Shown here piece after piece: positions 1 to 9,300 of a DNA stretch of 51,982 nt. Made by a program: the position numbers and the translations under genes. Position 1 is the stretch's first letter; every line of letters begins with the position of its first letter. The notes under the pieces are model-generated. The model was not told the origin of the DNA, made no database searches, and saw nothing but the letters and a program-made list of their open reading frames with translations. Where the stretch lies: positions 1 through 51,982 of the forward strand of contig CALVMC010000009.1 of assembly GCA_944342015.1 (NCBI GenBank). Reading direction: 5' to 3'. Source of the DNA: an uncultured Clostridia bacterium (lineage in GTDB: Bacteria; Bacillota; Clostridia; Christensenellales; CALVMC01).

Positions 1-1430
1 CCTATAATTTTAATATTAAAAGAACCGACTCCTATTTTTACTTTGGAATTTGCAAACGCATAACTGCCTATTTCAGTAATAGTATCGGGTAGATTAACGG
101 TAATATCGTTTGTATCTAAATAAAATGCTTTATCTCCTATTTTTGTTACATAGAAAAAATTTTTACTTCCGTTATTATCAGTATATCCGCCTATGCTTTT
201 TGGAATATCGATTGTACGACTTTCTTCGGAAATATATCCAAAATAAGAATTATCGATATCGTATACTGAAGCAGTTTTGTCTAAACTATTAATTAAGTAA
301 TATATACCGTCCTCTTCGTAAATATAACCGTAATAATATGTAGGTGCGTTTACCACAGCTTCCTTATCGGTGACATCCCATTTTAAATCATCACCTCCGA
401 AACAGTAAACTGTAATATTTTCTCTGTAATTACCAAAAAGACTTTTTCCGTTCTCGATTTTAATATCTTCGGGAAGGGAAACTGTTAAAATATTATTGAA
501 ACTATCGAAAATTCCCGCTTTTATCGCATGGACTCTGTATTCTACATTAGTATCACTGTAAACCAAAGCAGGTATAATAATATGAGGACTTGTAATGTTA
601 AACCATGTAATAATTGCCCGATTATCTTCATTTACAATAAATTTATAAAGCCCGTCTTTGCCGTCAATTTCTTTATAATTTTTACCTTGATAATTAACAT
701 AAGTATTTATGTTTTGCGATACAACATTATATTTTATTGAAACACCGCTGACATAATCGTGATAATATACTTCGTCCAAAATATTAGACGAATAGCTGTT
801 ATCCCAAAGTCCTATAACCTGTGCAGTGTTAGTAATTTGATCTAAAAGGTAAAAAACACCGTTGTTTCCAATGATATTTTTATTTTTATAAAAATTTGCG
901 TTGACTGCCGCTGATGTGCCGCTGCCGTCATCGCATCTTAAATCCGTATTACCCCATATATAAACATTTATATTGCTTCTTTGGGTGCTGAACAGACAAT
1001 TTCCGTTTGCAATAAGAATAGCTTCGGGAAGAGATATATTAACAACATTTTCAATATCGTCGAATATACCGCTGACTAAGCTTTTCAATCTGTACTTGAC
1101 GGAAGAAACATTCATTTCGTAAACATAACTGTCTACAATTAAATTATAATTATAAATATCGTTGTTCCACCATGTTAATATGGCTTCCCCGTCATTATCG
1201 ACAATAAATTTATACATTCCTTGCAGACCGATAATTTCGGTATACTCTTGCCCTTTGTAAACGACCGTTGATGCCGTAGTTTCTGCTTCGGCGACTAAGT
1301 CAAAAGAAGCGGTTGCTGCAATTTCCGAATTTTTCCCGTCGAAAATCAGGCCGGATCCCAGTAAGCATATTGACAAGAAAAAACTCAGAATTACTACCAT
1401 AGCGATAGTAAAGTTAAGTTTTTTCGTCAT
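1..1430 (-). CDS. Secreted repeat protein with BspA-like LRR motif (partial, C-terminus off the left edge)
   Basis: The frame is open for 476 codons from ATG 1430 to the window edge, so the 3' end is missing. A strong ribosome site (AAGGGGGG) lies 5 nt before the ATG. Residues 1-30 form a signal peptide: KK, then a hydrophobic stretch, with no lipobox Cys at a usual place. Two diverged copies of a unit of about 187 residues follow, at about 57-205 and 246-390. Matching blocks are KFIVDND/KFIVNED, ISLPEA/VSLPED and FYLLDQI/YYLINSL. Residues 430-470 read IGDKAF..LPDTITEIGSYAF, the pattern of BspA-type leucine-rich repeats (LRR_5 family) known from surface proteins of gut bacteria. Role is probably cell-surface or extracellular binding; the ligand cannot be read from sequence. 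It is transcribed away from rpsI under its own promoter (1461-1489). Confidence 0.8.
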   Translation of the reverse strand, partial: MTKKLNFTIAMVVILSFFLSICLLGSGLIFDGKNSEIAATASFDLVAEAETTASTVVYKGQEYTEIIGLQGMYKFIVDNDGEAILTWWNNDIYNYNLIVDSYVYEMNVSSVKYRLKSLVSGIFDDIENVVNISLPEAILIANGNCLFSTQRSNINVYIWGNTDLRCDDGSGTSAAVNANFYKNKNIIGNNGVFYLLDQITNTAQVIGLWDNSYSSNILDEVYYHDYVSGVSIKYNVVSQNINTYVNYQGKNYKEIDGKDGLYKFIVNEDNRAIITWFNITSPHIIIPALVYSDTNVEYRVHAIKAGIFDSFNNILTVSLPEDIKIENGKSLFGNYRENITVYCFGGDDLKWDVTDKEAVVNAPTYYYGYIYEEDGIYYLINSLDKTASVYDIDNSYFGYISEESRTIDIPKSIGGYTDNNGSKNFFYVTKIGDKAFYLDTNDITVNLPDTITEIGSYAFANSKVKIGVGSFNIKII

Positions 1431-1460
1431 AATAACCCCCCTTAAAGTTATTTCCTTTAA

Positions 1461-1489
1461 ATTTTATGACTTTTTTCAATTTTATGCAA
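1461..1489 (-). promoter_or_regulatory. Promoter of the secreted repeat protein gene
   Basis: On the - strand TTGCAT (1484-1489), 17 nt, TAAAAT (1461-1466). Predicted start near 1454 gives a leader of about 24 nt containing the AAGGGGGG ribosome site. Confidence 0.6.
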
Positions 1490-1654
1490 CTAAATTTTAC
1501 TTAAAATGAAAAATTTTTATTAAAATAGTAAATTTTGATTTTTGTATAGTAAATTTAAGCAATTTTCATATAATTCATTAAATGTTTAAATATTAAAGTT
1601 GTAGTCGAAAAAAAATTGCAAAATATTAATATCCTTAACTGTTTTATGGCATAA

Positions 1655-1681
1655 AAAAAGAACGGCAATGCCGTTCTTTTT
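1655..1681 (-). terminator. Rho-independent terminator after rpsI
   Basis: A 12-bp stem built on AAAGAACGGC/GCCGTTCTTT with a 3-nt AAT loop is flanked by A and T runs on both sides. It ends the rplM-rpsI transcript and could also work on the + strand, though no + gene enters it. Confidence 0.85.
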
Positions 1682-1697
1682 GTAAATGACGGATAAA

Positions 1698-2105
1698 TTA
1701 TCTCTTTGAGAACTGCGGTGCTCTTCTTGCTTTTTTGAGACCGTATTTTTTTCTTTCCTTCATTCTCGGGTCACGAGTCAAGAAACCTGCCTTTTTCAAA
1801 GTCGGTTTAAGACTTTCGTCGGCTATACAAAGAGCTCTTGAAATACCGTGTCTTATAGCGCCTGCCTGACCTGTAAAGCCGCCGCCCGTTACATTTGCAT
1901 ACACATCGTATTTAGAACCCGTACCTGTGGCTTCCAAAGGCTGTTTTACTATATATTTTAAAGTATCCATACCAAAATAATCGTCAAGTTGTTTTTTATT
2001 GATAATAATAGCGCCTGTTCCGTTAGGAATAAGACGAACTCTTGCTATGGCTTTTTTTCTTCTTCCTGTTCCCCAATATTGGATTTTTTTAACTTTTTTA
2101 ACCAT
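1698..2105 (-). CDS. rpsI: 30S ribosomal protein S9
   Basis: 135 residues, full family length. The N-terminal [11 protein letters not shown] block, the [15 protein letters not shown] core and the basic tail ending in QFSKR are diagnostic; the C-terminal SKR tail of S9 reaches the P-site tRNA in the 30S subunit. It starts 12 nt after rplM with AGGAG ahead of ATG 2105, the usual rplM-rpsI pair in bacteria, and ends at a strong terminator (1655-1681). Confidence 0.98.
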   Translation of the reverse strand: MVKKVKKIQYWGTGRRKKAIARVRLIPNGTGAIIINKKQLDDYFGMDTLKYIVKQPLEATGTGSKYDVYANVTGGGFTGQAGAIRHGISRALCIADESLKPTLKKAGFLTRDPRMKERKKYGLKKARRAPQFSKR

Positions 2106-2117
2106 ATTGAACTCCTA

Positions 2118-2546
2118 TTAAAATTTCAATTCTTCGGGTTTTTGAGCCTGATGATTGTGTTCAGCGCCTTTAAAGCATTTAAGTTTTTTAATCATAGCTC
2201 TACCGAGTGAGTTTTTGGGGAGCATCCCCCTGACAGCTTCATAGACAGCGAAATCTGATTTTTCTCTCAAAAGTTTGGAGTATTGAATTTCTTTAAGTCC
2301 GCCTATGTAACCGGTGTGATATCTGTAATACTTATCCTGAAGTTTTTTGCCGGTAAGTTTAACTTTATCGCAATTTGTAATAATAACGAAATCGCCGCAA
2401 TCGACATGAGGAGTAAAAGTTGGTTTATTTTTACCTCTTAATATTGCAGCGACTCTGCTTGCGAGTCTTCCGAGAACCATATCGGTAGCGTCTACGACAT
2501 ACCATTTTCTTTCAACGGTCTCGGGTTTTGCCATATATGTCTTCAT
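2118..2546 (-). CDS. rplM: 50S ribosomal protein L13
   Basis: 142 residues, normal length. Family blocks seen: [16 protein letters not shown] near the N-terminus, then GDFVIITN and KLTGKK. GGAGG lies 5 nt before ATG 2546, favouring this start over the internal Met5. It is an early-assembling 50S protein, made with S9 from the same mRNA. Although the gene sits behind truA, a strong promoter (2619-2647) and an L13-leader-like hairpin (2570-2604) stand directly in front of it, so the r-protein pair can be expressed and autoregulated apart from the transporter genes. Confidence 0.98.
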   Translation of the reverse strand: MKTYMAKPETVERKWYVVDATDMVLGRLASRVAAILRGKNKPTFTPHVDCGDFVIITNCDKVKLTGKKLQDKYYRYHTGYIGGLKEIQYSKLLREKSDFAVYEAVRGMLPKNSLGRAMIKKLKCFKGAEHNHQAQKPEELKF

Positions 2547-2569
2547 ATAATCCTCCGAAAATTTTACTT

Positions 2570-2604
2570 AAACTTTCTAAAAGGGGCTAATTTAAAGAAA
2601 GTTT
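2570..2604 (-). promoter_or_regulatory. L13-leader-like hairpin in the rplM 5' UTR
   Basis: A perfect 9-bp inverted repeat AAACTTTCT/AGAAAGTTT encloses a 17-nt loop, between the predicted transcription start (about 2612) and the GGAGG of rplM. Firmicutes rplM-rpsI mRNAs are known to carry an L13-binding leader; the position fits. I judged this by position and structure, not by matching the Rfam model. Confidence 0.55.
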
Positions 2605-2618
2605 CGATAAACGAAAAT

Positions 2619-2647
2619 ATTTTATAATAAAGAGAATTTAATGTCAA
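2619..2647 (-). promoter_or_regulatory. rplM-rpsI promoter
   Basis: TTGACA (2642-2647), 17-nt spacer, TAAAAT (2619-2624) on the - strand, in the 142-bp gap between truA and rplM. Confidence 0.8.
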
Positions 2648-2688
2648 GCGAATAAATATAAAAAGAATAAAAAACTGTTAAGTCCTAA

Positions 2689-3423
2689 TTACTTATAAAA
2701 AACCTTAACAAGGCAAAGACCTTCGGGCGGCATGGTTTTTCCTGCATTTTTTCTGTCTTTCGAAAGAATTATATCTTTAACCGATTCGGGCGCAATTTTT
2801 CCTGAGCCTGCATAAACGAGGGTTCCTGCAATGATTCGCACCATATTATAAAGGAATCCGTTCCCGGTAACGAAAACAGAAACTACGCTACCCGATTTTT
2901 TTATATCGACCGAATAGACGGTGCGCACGGTATCTTTAACCGGAGAGCCCGACGCCATAAAACACTTGAAGTCGTGTTCTCCCTCGATAAACCGAGCGGC
3001 TTTTTTCATAAGAGTAATATCGAGTTTTATCGGATAATGAGCGCAGAAAGGCAATAAAGGATTTCTTACGGGACTGTTATAAATTTTGTAAACATAGGTT
3101 TTTTTCTTTGCCGAAAACCTTGCGTTGAAATCAGAATTCACCTTTTTTGCCGATATAACCGAAATATCGTACGGAAGAAATGTGTTGAGAGCAATCGGTA
3201 TTTTTTTTACTTCTATTCTGTCGTCGCAATCGAAGTGAACGACCTGTCCCGCAGCCGAAACGCCTGCGTCGGTTCTTCCGCTTGCGGTAACGGTGATATC
3301 GGAGCAGTAGATTTCTTTTAAGGCGTCTTCGAGTTTTTCCTGAACGGAAATTCCGTTTTTCTGACGCTGAAATCCGCAATAATTTCTGCCGTCGTAACTT
3401 AAAATTAATTTTATGCGCCCCAT
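2689..3423 (-). CDS. truA: tRNA pseudouridine(38-40) synthase TruA
   Basis: About 244 residues. It isomerises U38-U40 in tRNA anticodon arms. The TruA signature SGRTDAGVSA is present, with the catalytic Asp at about residue 52, and LILSYDG near the N-terminus is typical. I take ATG 3423 as start: AGGGTGG lies 5 nt upstream, while the GTG at 3432 (3 codons earlier) has no ribosome site. The start overlaps the end of ecfT by 13 nt, so translation is probably coupled. The order ecfA1-ecfA2-ecfT-truA-rplM-rpsI is the standard Firmicutes arrangement. Confidence 0.95.
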   Translation of the reverse strand: MGRIKLILSYDGRNYCGFQRQKNGISVQEKLEDALKEIYCSDITVTASGRTDAGVSAAGQVVHFDCDDRIEVKKIPIALNTFLPYDISVISAKKVNSDFNARFSAKKKTYVYKIYNSPVRNPLLPFCAHYPIKLDITLMKKAARFIEGEHDFKCFMASGSPVKDTVRTVYSVDIKKSGSVVSVFVTGNGFLYNMVRIIAGTLVYAGSGKIAPESVKDIILSKDRKNAGKTMPPEGLCLVKVFYK

Positions 3424-4265
3424 AAGTTCCACCCTAACGCATTTTCAATCATTCTGTCGAAACTTAAAAAGTAATATTTGTCGAGAAGTATAACCGTTCC
3501 CAATGCGGCAACTATAATAACTGCGATAAAATCTTTCCAGCCAGCTTTTAATTTTTTCATACGGGTACGCTTGGGCGTTGCGTCATAGCAGCGTGTATCG
3601 AGAGCGAGAGCGAGTTCTTCCGCCCTTCTGAACGAGCTTGCAAACAGCGGAATAAGAATGGGAACGACAGCCTTAACTCTTTCCGTAAACTTTCCGCAAT
3701 CGAAAGCCGCCCCTCTTGCCTTTTGCGCCATAATAATTTTGTCGGTCTCTTCCATAAGGGTGGGAATAAATCTTAAAGCGATACTCATAATAATGGCAAC
3801 ATCGTGAACGGGAAATCTGACAAATTTTAAAGGAGCCATAAGATATTCCATTCCGTCGGTAATTTCGGTAGGCGTGGAAGTAAACATAAGTATCGAAGAG
3901 CCCATAACGAGCAATGAGAGTCTTAAAATCATTTTGACCGCAAAATCGATTCCCTGTGCGGTAATTACTATGATACCCCACTCGGCAATTACCTTTCCTT
4001 CTTTATAGAAAAAAATATTTAAAACCGCCGTAAACACCAAAAGAAAAATGACGGCTTTAACGCTTTTCAAAACCGATAGAACGGGTATTTTCGATATAAG
4101 CACGACGAAAAGAAGAAATAATGCGACAATAAGGTAAGTCACATAAGAGACGACAAAAAATATTATCACGAGATAAAACAGAGAAAGAATAATCTTGACT
4201 CTCGGGTCCAATCTGTGAACGACCGAGCCCGTAGGATAATATTGACCGAACGCAAAATCTCTCAA
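3411..4265 (-). CDS. ecfT: Energy-coupling factor transporter transmembrane protein EcfT
   Basis: 284 residues with about 5-6 membrane segments. The T-component joins the EcfA1/A2 ATPases to interchangeable substrate-binding S subunits for vitamin or metal uptake. The coupling-helix motifs of the family are visible as KARGAAF (ARG at about 183-185) and ALDTRCYD (TRC at about 224-226). The gene overlaps ecfA2 by 4 nt and truA by 13 nt. No S component is encoded nearby, as expected for a shared (group II) module whose S units lie elsewhere. Confidence 0.93.
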   Translation of the reverse strand: MRDFAFGQYYPTGSVVHRLDPRVKIILSLFYLVIIFFVVSYVTYLIVALFLLFVVLISKIPVLSVLKSVKAVIFLLVFTAVLNIFFYKEGKVIAEWGIIVITAQGIDFAVKMILRLSLLVMGSSILMFTSTPTEITDGMEYLMAPLKFVRFPVHDVAIIMSIALRFIPTLMEETDKIIMAQKARGAAFDCGKFTERVKAVVPILIPLFASSFRRAEELALALDTRCYDATPKRTRMKKLKAGWKDFIAVIIVAALGTVILLDKYYFLSFDRMIENALGWNLWGA

Positions 4266-5119
4266 TTTTTTTTCTCCTTGTAAATTTTAAGGTATTCTCT
4301 GACAAAATCGTCGTCGTTTGCGACTTCGCCCATTTTAACGCCTTTTTCTGAAAGTGCGCATTTAAGTTTATAAGCGATAGGAACGTCGAGTCCCATTTCT
4401 TCGAGTTTTTCTCTGTTTTCAAAAAGTTTTGCAGGTTTTGCATCGTAAACGAGCTGTCCGTCGTTAAGCACAATCAGTCTTTTGACATATCTTGAAAGTT
4501 CGTCAATATCATGACCTATCATGATAACGGTATGAGCCGAACTTTCTTTAAGTTTTAAAATAAGTTCGAGTATCTCTTCCTTTCCTTTCGGATCCAATCC
4601 TGCCGTCGGCTCGTCGAGAATGAGAACCTTGGGTTTCATTGCGATAACGCCGGCTATCGCCACCCTTCTTTTCTGTCCTCCGGAAATTTCGAAAGGACTT
4701 TTATCCTTAATACTTTCGTAATCGAGTCCTACAAGTTCGATAGCCTCTTTTACGCTTTGTTTAATTTCTTCGTCGCTCATTTTAAGGTTTTTAGGTCCGA
4801 AAGCCACGTCTTTTTCCACCGTTTCGTCGAAAAGCTGATATTCGGGATACTGAAAAACCATCCCGACTTTACGCCTGAGAAGTTTTAAATCGGGTTTTTT
4901 CTGACTTAAATCTATATCGAAAACCTTGATTTTCCCTTCTTCGAGTTTAATAAGACCGTTTATATGTTGTATCAAGGTACTTTTCCCGCTGCCGGTATGA
5001 CCGATAATCCCCAAAAAATCCCCTTCGTTTACGGTAAATGAAACATTTTTGAGAGCTTGTTTTTTATATGGAGTTTTTTTGCCGTAAGTGAAAGAAAGGT
5101 TTTCTATAACAATTGACAT
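4262..5119 (-). CDS. ecfA2: ECF transporter ATP-binding protein EcfA2
   Basis: 285-residue ABC ATPase: Walker A GHTGSGKST (40-48), Q-loop FQYPE, signature SGGQK (146-150), Walker B LILDEP (167-172), H-loop MIGHD. It pairs with EcfA1 to power vitamin import through EcfT. It overlaps ecfA1 by 16 nt and ecfT by 4 nt, so the three genes are tightly coupled. The assignment A2 rather than A1 rests on gene order and on being the second ATPase gene. Confidence 0.93.
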   Translation of the reverse strand: MSIVIENLSFTYGKKTPYKKQALKNVSFTVNEGDFLGIIGHTGSGKSTLIQHINGLIKLEEGKIKVFDIDLSQKKPDLKLLRRKVGMVFQYPEYQLFDETVEKDVAFGPKNLKMSDEEIKQSVKEAIELVGLDYESIKDKSPFEISGGQKRRVAIAGVIAMKPKVLILDEPTAGLDPKGKEEILELILKLKESSAHTVIMIGHDIDELSRYVKRLIVLNDGQLVYDAKPAKLFENREKLEEMGLDVPIAYKLKCALSEKGVKMGEVANDDDFVREYLKIYKEKKN

Positions 5120-5943
5120 AATTCTTCGATAAGTTCTTCTTCGGAAAAAATTTCCCTGTTAAACTTAACACCCTCCTCTTTCAGTCTTCGCGCAATATTT
5201 AAAAGCGTGGGAAGTTTCAGTCCTGCTTTATCTATAAGTTCATAGTCGCAGAAAATATCTTTCGGCGTCCCTTCTTTCAGAATTTTACCGTTATCCATAA
5301 CCGCAATACGGTCTGAGTCGAGGGCTTCTTCCATATAATGAGTTATAAGAACCACGGTAATTCCCTCTTCTTTATTTAATTTTTTAACCACATCGAGAAC
5401 TTCTTTTCTGCCTTTCGGGTCAAGCATTGCGGTAGACTCATCGAGAACAAGAGCCTTCGGAAGCATAGCAAGAACTCCTGCAATCGCAATACGCTGTTTC
5501 TGCCCGCCGCTCATTTTGAAAGGAGTTGATTTTCTGTATTCTTCCATTCCTACCGATTTAAGGGCAAAATCCACTCTTTCGATAATCTCTTCCCTTTTGA
5601 CGCCTAAATTTTCGGGTCCGAAAGCAATATCCTCTTCCACTATGCTTGCAACCATCTGATTATCGGGATTCTGAAAAACAAGACCTACCCTTTTTCTCAC
5701 CTCGAAAATCGTATCTTTATTTTGGGTATCGTATCCGAAAGATACAACCTTTCCTTTATCGGGCAGAATAAGTCCGTTCATCATTTTTGCAAGAGTGCTT
5801 TTACCGCTTCCGTTGCGACCAACAAGAGCCAAAAACTCCCCTTCGTGAACGGAAAGGGAAACATCTCTCAAGGCTTTTACGGCGTTTTCTTCACCGTCGT
5901 TATAGGTATAACTTACATTTTCGAAAATGATAGCTTCACTCAT
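5104..5943 (-). CDS. ecfA1: ECF transporter ATP-binding protein EcfA1
   Basis: 279-residue ABC ATPase: Walker A VGRNGSGKST (41-50), Q-loop FQNPDNQ, signature MSGGQ, Walker B LVLDES (Ser replaces the usual Pro after the Glu, common in EcfA1), switch His in ITHYMEEA. It is the first gene of the ECF operon. No Shine-Dalgarno site precedes ATG 5943; instead an extended -10 box (TG-N-TATACT) lies 11 nt upstream, so the mRNA may have only about 5 nt of leader. Confidence 0.93.
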   Translation of the reverse strand: MSEAIIFENVSYTYNDGEENAVKALRDVSLSVHEGEFLALVGRNGSGKSTLAKMMNGLILPDKGKVVSFGYDTQNKDTIFEVRKRVGLVFQNPDNQMVASIVEEDIAFGPENLGVKREEIIERVDFALKSVGMEEYRKSTPFKMSGGQKQRIAIAGVLAMLPKALVLDESTAMLDPKGRKEVLDVVKKLNKEEGITVVLITHYMEEALDSDRIAVMDNGKILKEGTPKDIFCDYELIDKAGLKLPTLLNIARRLKEEGVKFNREIFSEEELIEELCQLL

Positions 5944-5954
5944 AATAATTATTT

Positions 5955-5963
5955 AGTATAACA
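5955..5963 (-). promoter_or_regulatory. Extended -10 promoter of ecfA1
   Basis: TGTTATACT reads on the - strand: an extended -10 with TATACT at 5955-5960. The -35 is poor (TTTTAA at 5978-5983). It lies 11 nt before the ecfA1 start codon, giving a near-leaderless transcript. Confidence 0.5.
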
Positions 5964-6158
5964 CAAAAAAACGAAATTTAAAAATATTTAAAGGCAGTAA
6001 TCGATTATATTTAAACAATTTTCAAAAGCAGATTAAATAGCGTTGACAGGCTTGATTTTTTTTAAATATGCTTAAAAGGCGAAATTGTCTTTTTCCTTTC
6101 CGTAACAAAATTAAAATGAATTTTAATACCCGTCAATGAGTTTTAAACTGCAAAATAA

Positions 6159-6187
6159 TTGACTTAAATTTCTTTTAGTAATATAAT
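6159..6187 (+). promoter_or_regulatory. PFOR promoter
   Basis: TTGACT (6159-6164), 17-nt spacer, TATAAT (6182-6187). Start expected near 6194, giving a leader of about 118 nt. Confidence 0.85.
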
Positions 6188-6311
6188 ATCTAAAATAAAT
6201 ATAAAGTTAATTTTTTAACACTGTATCTCAAAGTCTATACAAAAAATTTGTTAAAAACGCCTTTTGGCGAAGAAGATAAATATTACCGAAAGGTATATCA
6301 GGAGGACGAAT

Positions 6312-9300
6312 ATGAGTAAAAAAATGACAATCGACGGTAACACCGCCGCAGCGCATATAGCTTATGCGTTCAGCGAAGTTGCGGCAATTTACCCAATTAC
6401 CCCGTCGTCACCGATGGCAGAAAATGCCGACGAATGGGCAACGCAAGGAAGAAAGAACATTTTCGGACAGAAAGTAAGAATCGCAGAAATGCAGTCAGAA
6501 GGCGGAGCAGCGGGAGCAGTGCACGGCTCGCTTATGGCAGGAGCATTGACAACCACATTTACGGCAAGTCAGGGGCTTCTTTTGATGATACCGAATATGT
6601 ATAAAATTTCGGGCGAACTTCTGCCCTGCGTATTCCATGTAAGCGCAAGAGCGCTTGCAGCGCACGCACTCAATATATTCGGCGACCATGCTGACGTAAT
6701 GGCATGCAGACAGACAGGTTTTGCCATGCTCGCTTCGAACTCGGTACAAGAAGTAATGGATCTTGCGCTTGTTTCCCATCTTTCAACGCTTAAAGCAAAA
6801 GTACCTTTCCTTCACTTCTTTGACGGTTTCAGAACAAGTCATGAAGTTTCCAAAATCGATGTAATTGACTATGAAGACATTAAGCGTCTTGTAGATATGA
6901 AAGACATAAAGGATTTCAAAAAGCGCGCTTTGAATCCCGAACACCCCGTTCAGAAAGGAACGGCTCAGAACGGCGACATTTATTTCCAGAACCGTGAAGC
7001 CGCAAACAAATACTACGATAAAATCCCCGAAATAGTTGAAGAGGTAATGGGCAAAGTCAACAAACTTACGGGAAGAAATTATCATTTATTCGACTATGTA
7101 GGCGCTCCCGACGCTACAAAAGTAATAGTAATAATGGGCAGCGGCGCTGAAGCTTGTGAAGAAACGGTAGACTACCTTACCGCAAAAGGACAGAAAGTCG
7201 GCGTACTTAAAGTCAGACTTTACAGACCTTTCTCTGCATCGAAGTTCGTTGCAGCACTCCCCAAAACCGTAAAATACATAACGGTTATGGACAGAACCAA
7301 AGAACCCGGAAGTCTTGGCGAACCTTTATATCTCGATGTCGTTGCCTCTCTCAACGAAATGGGAATGAAAGCCGAAGTTCTCTGCGGAAGATACGGACTC
7401 GGTTCCAAAGAATTCAATCCGTCCCACATAAACGCAATTTATCAGAATATGGGCGGAGCCAACAAAAATCACTTCACCGTTGCGATAAACGACGATGTAA
7501 CCCATACTTCACTTGAAATTAAAGAACAGATTAACGCATCTCCGAAAGACGCAATAAGATGCAAATTCTACGGACTCGGTTCTGACGGAACTGTCGGTGC
7601 AAACAAAAACAGTATTAAGATTATAGGTGATCATACAGAGAAATACGCACAGGGTTACTTTGTTTACGACAGTAAAAAGTCGGGCGGTATAACCATATCG
7701 CATTTAAGGTTCGGCGACACTCCGATTAAGTCCTCCTATCTTATCGATGAAGCCGATTTCGTTGCATGCCATAATCCTTCGTATGTAACGAGATACGATA
7801 TGCTGAGCGACCTTAAAGAAAACGGAACATTCCTTTTGAACAGCATATGGTCGCCCGAAGAAATGGACGCAAATCTTCCCGCAATAGTCAAAAACGAAAT
7901 TGCAAGAAAGAACATATCTTTCTACACTATCGACGCAAGCAAAATTGCAGTAAACACAGGACTTAAAGCAAATCAGATTAACTCGGTTATGCAGGCAGCC
8001 TTCTTCAAACTTGCAAATGTAATAGATTACAGCGACGCAGAAAAATTCATGAAAGAAGCCGTAAAGAAAACCTACGGTAAAAAAGGCGACGCAGTCGTAA
8101 ATATGAACTGCTCTGCGATAGACAACGCAATAAGCGGACTTGTTAAAGTCAACTATCCCGAAAGCTGGAAAACCGTTAAAACCGGCGCACCTCTTGCGGA
8201 AGTTGCAAAAGACGCATACTTTAAAAACTTTATTCATCCTATACAGATACAGCAAGGCGACTCCCTTCCCGTATCGGCGTTCAGTCCCGACGGCGTTGTT
8301 CCGACAGGTACTACCAAATTCGAAAAGAGAGGTATTGCAATCAATGTTCCCGTCTGGATTCCCGAAAACTGCATACAGTGCAATCAGTGTTCTCTCGTTT
8401 GTCCGCACGCAAGTATAAGACCTGTACTTAAAACCGAAGAAGAACTCAAAGGCGCACCCGAAAGCTTTAAAACTCTGAACGCAACCGGTATTAACGGATA
8501 CAAGTTCAGAATACAGGTAAGTCCTTTGGATTGTACCGGTTGTTCGAGCTGCGTAAATGTATGTCCTTCTAAGGTTAAAGCTCTTAAAATGGTTCCGTTT
8601 GCAGAAAGCGTAAAAGAAGACAAGAAAAACTGGGAATATGCGGAAAAATTACCGGAAACCACCGCTCAGTACAATATCGCTTCGGTTAAAGGAAGTCAGT
8701 TCTCCAAACCCTTGTTCGAATTCTCGGGCGCATGCGCTGGCTGCGGCGAAACTCCTTATGTAAAACTCGTAACACAGCTTTTCGGCGACAGAATGATAGT
8801 TGCAAACGCAACGGGCTGTTCTTCGATTTACGGCGGTTCCGCTCCAACCTGTCCTTATACTAAAAACGACGAAGGCCACGGACCTGCCTGGGCAAACAGC
8901 TTATTCGAAGATAATGCCGAATTCGGATACGGAATGCAGCTTGCTTCTTCCGAAAGACGCAAAAAACTTGCAGACGATATGAAAGAAGCAATCGACGCAG
9001 GACTTAGCGGTTCGATCAAAGGCGCATTTGAAAGCTGGCTTAATGCTAAAAATGTTGAAGAAAACAAAAAAGCAAGTAAAGAAATCAAAGGCCTTATAGA
9101 CGAAGCAGTCAAATCTTCAACGGGCGCAGTTAAGACCGCTCTTATGAATATTAAAGACAACGCAGACTGCTTGGTTAAAAAATCCATCTGGATATTCGGC
9201 GGTGACGGCTGGGCTTACGATATAGGATACGGCGGACTCGACCACGTGCTTGCAATGGGCGAAGATGTAAACGTTCTCGTACTCGATACCGAACTTTACT

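Larger units (their letters stand above)
5944..6311. other. Divergent intergenic region between ecfA1 and the PFOR gene
   Basis: 368 bp without a gene. It holds the ecfA1 extended -10 on the left and the PFOR promoter (6159-6187) on the right. The PFOR leader contains two short hairpins: CGCC-TTTT-GGCG near 6258-6269 and a GAAA-tetraloop hairpin TACC-GAAA-GGTA just before the ribosome site. The part around 5985-6150 shows nothing definite. Confidence 0.6.

Noticed and set aside
3424..3432. GTG start for truA
   Set aside because: No ribosome site; ATG 3423 has AGGGTGG at proper spacing and matches the family N-terminus.
5944..6311. Riboswitch controlling the ECF operon
   Set aside because: The predicted ecfA1 leader is about 5 nt, leaving no room for one; no known aptamer pattern seen.
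7704..8408. 234-codon open frame on the - strand inside the PFOR gene
   Set aside because: Antisense to a highly conserved enzyme; Cys- and Phe-rich composition is what reversed PFOR codons give; no ribosome site or promoter.
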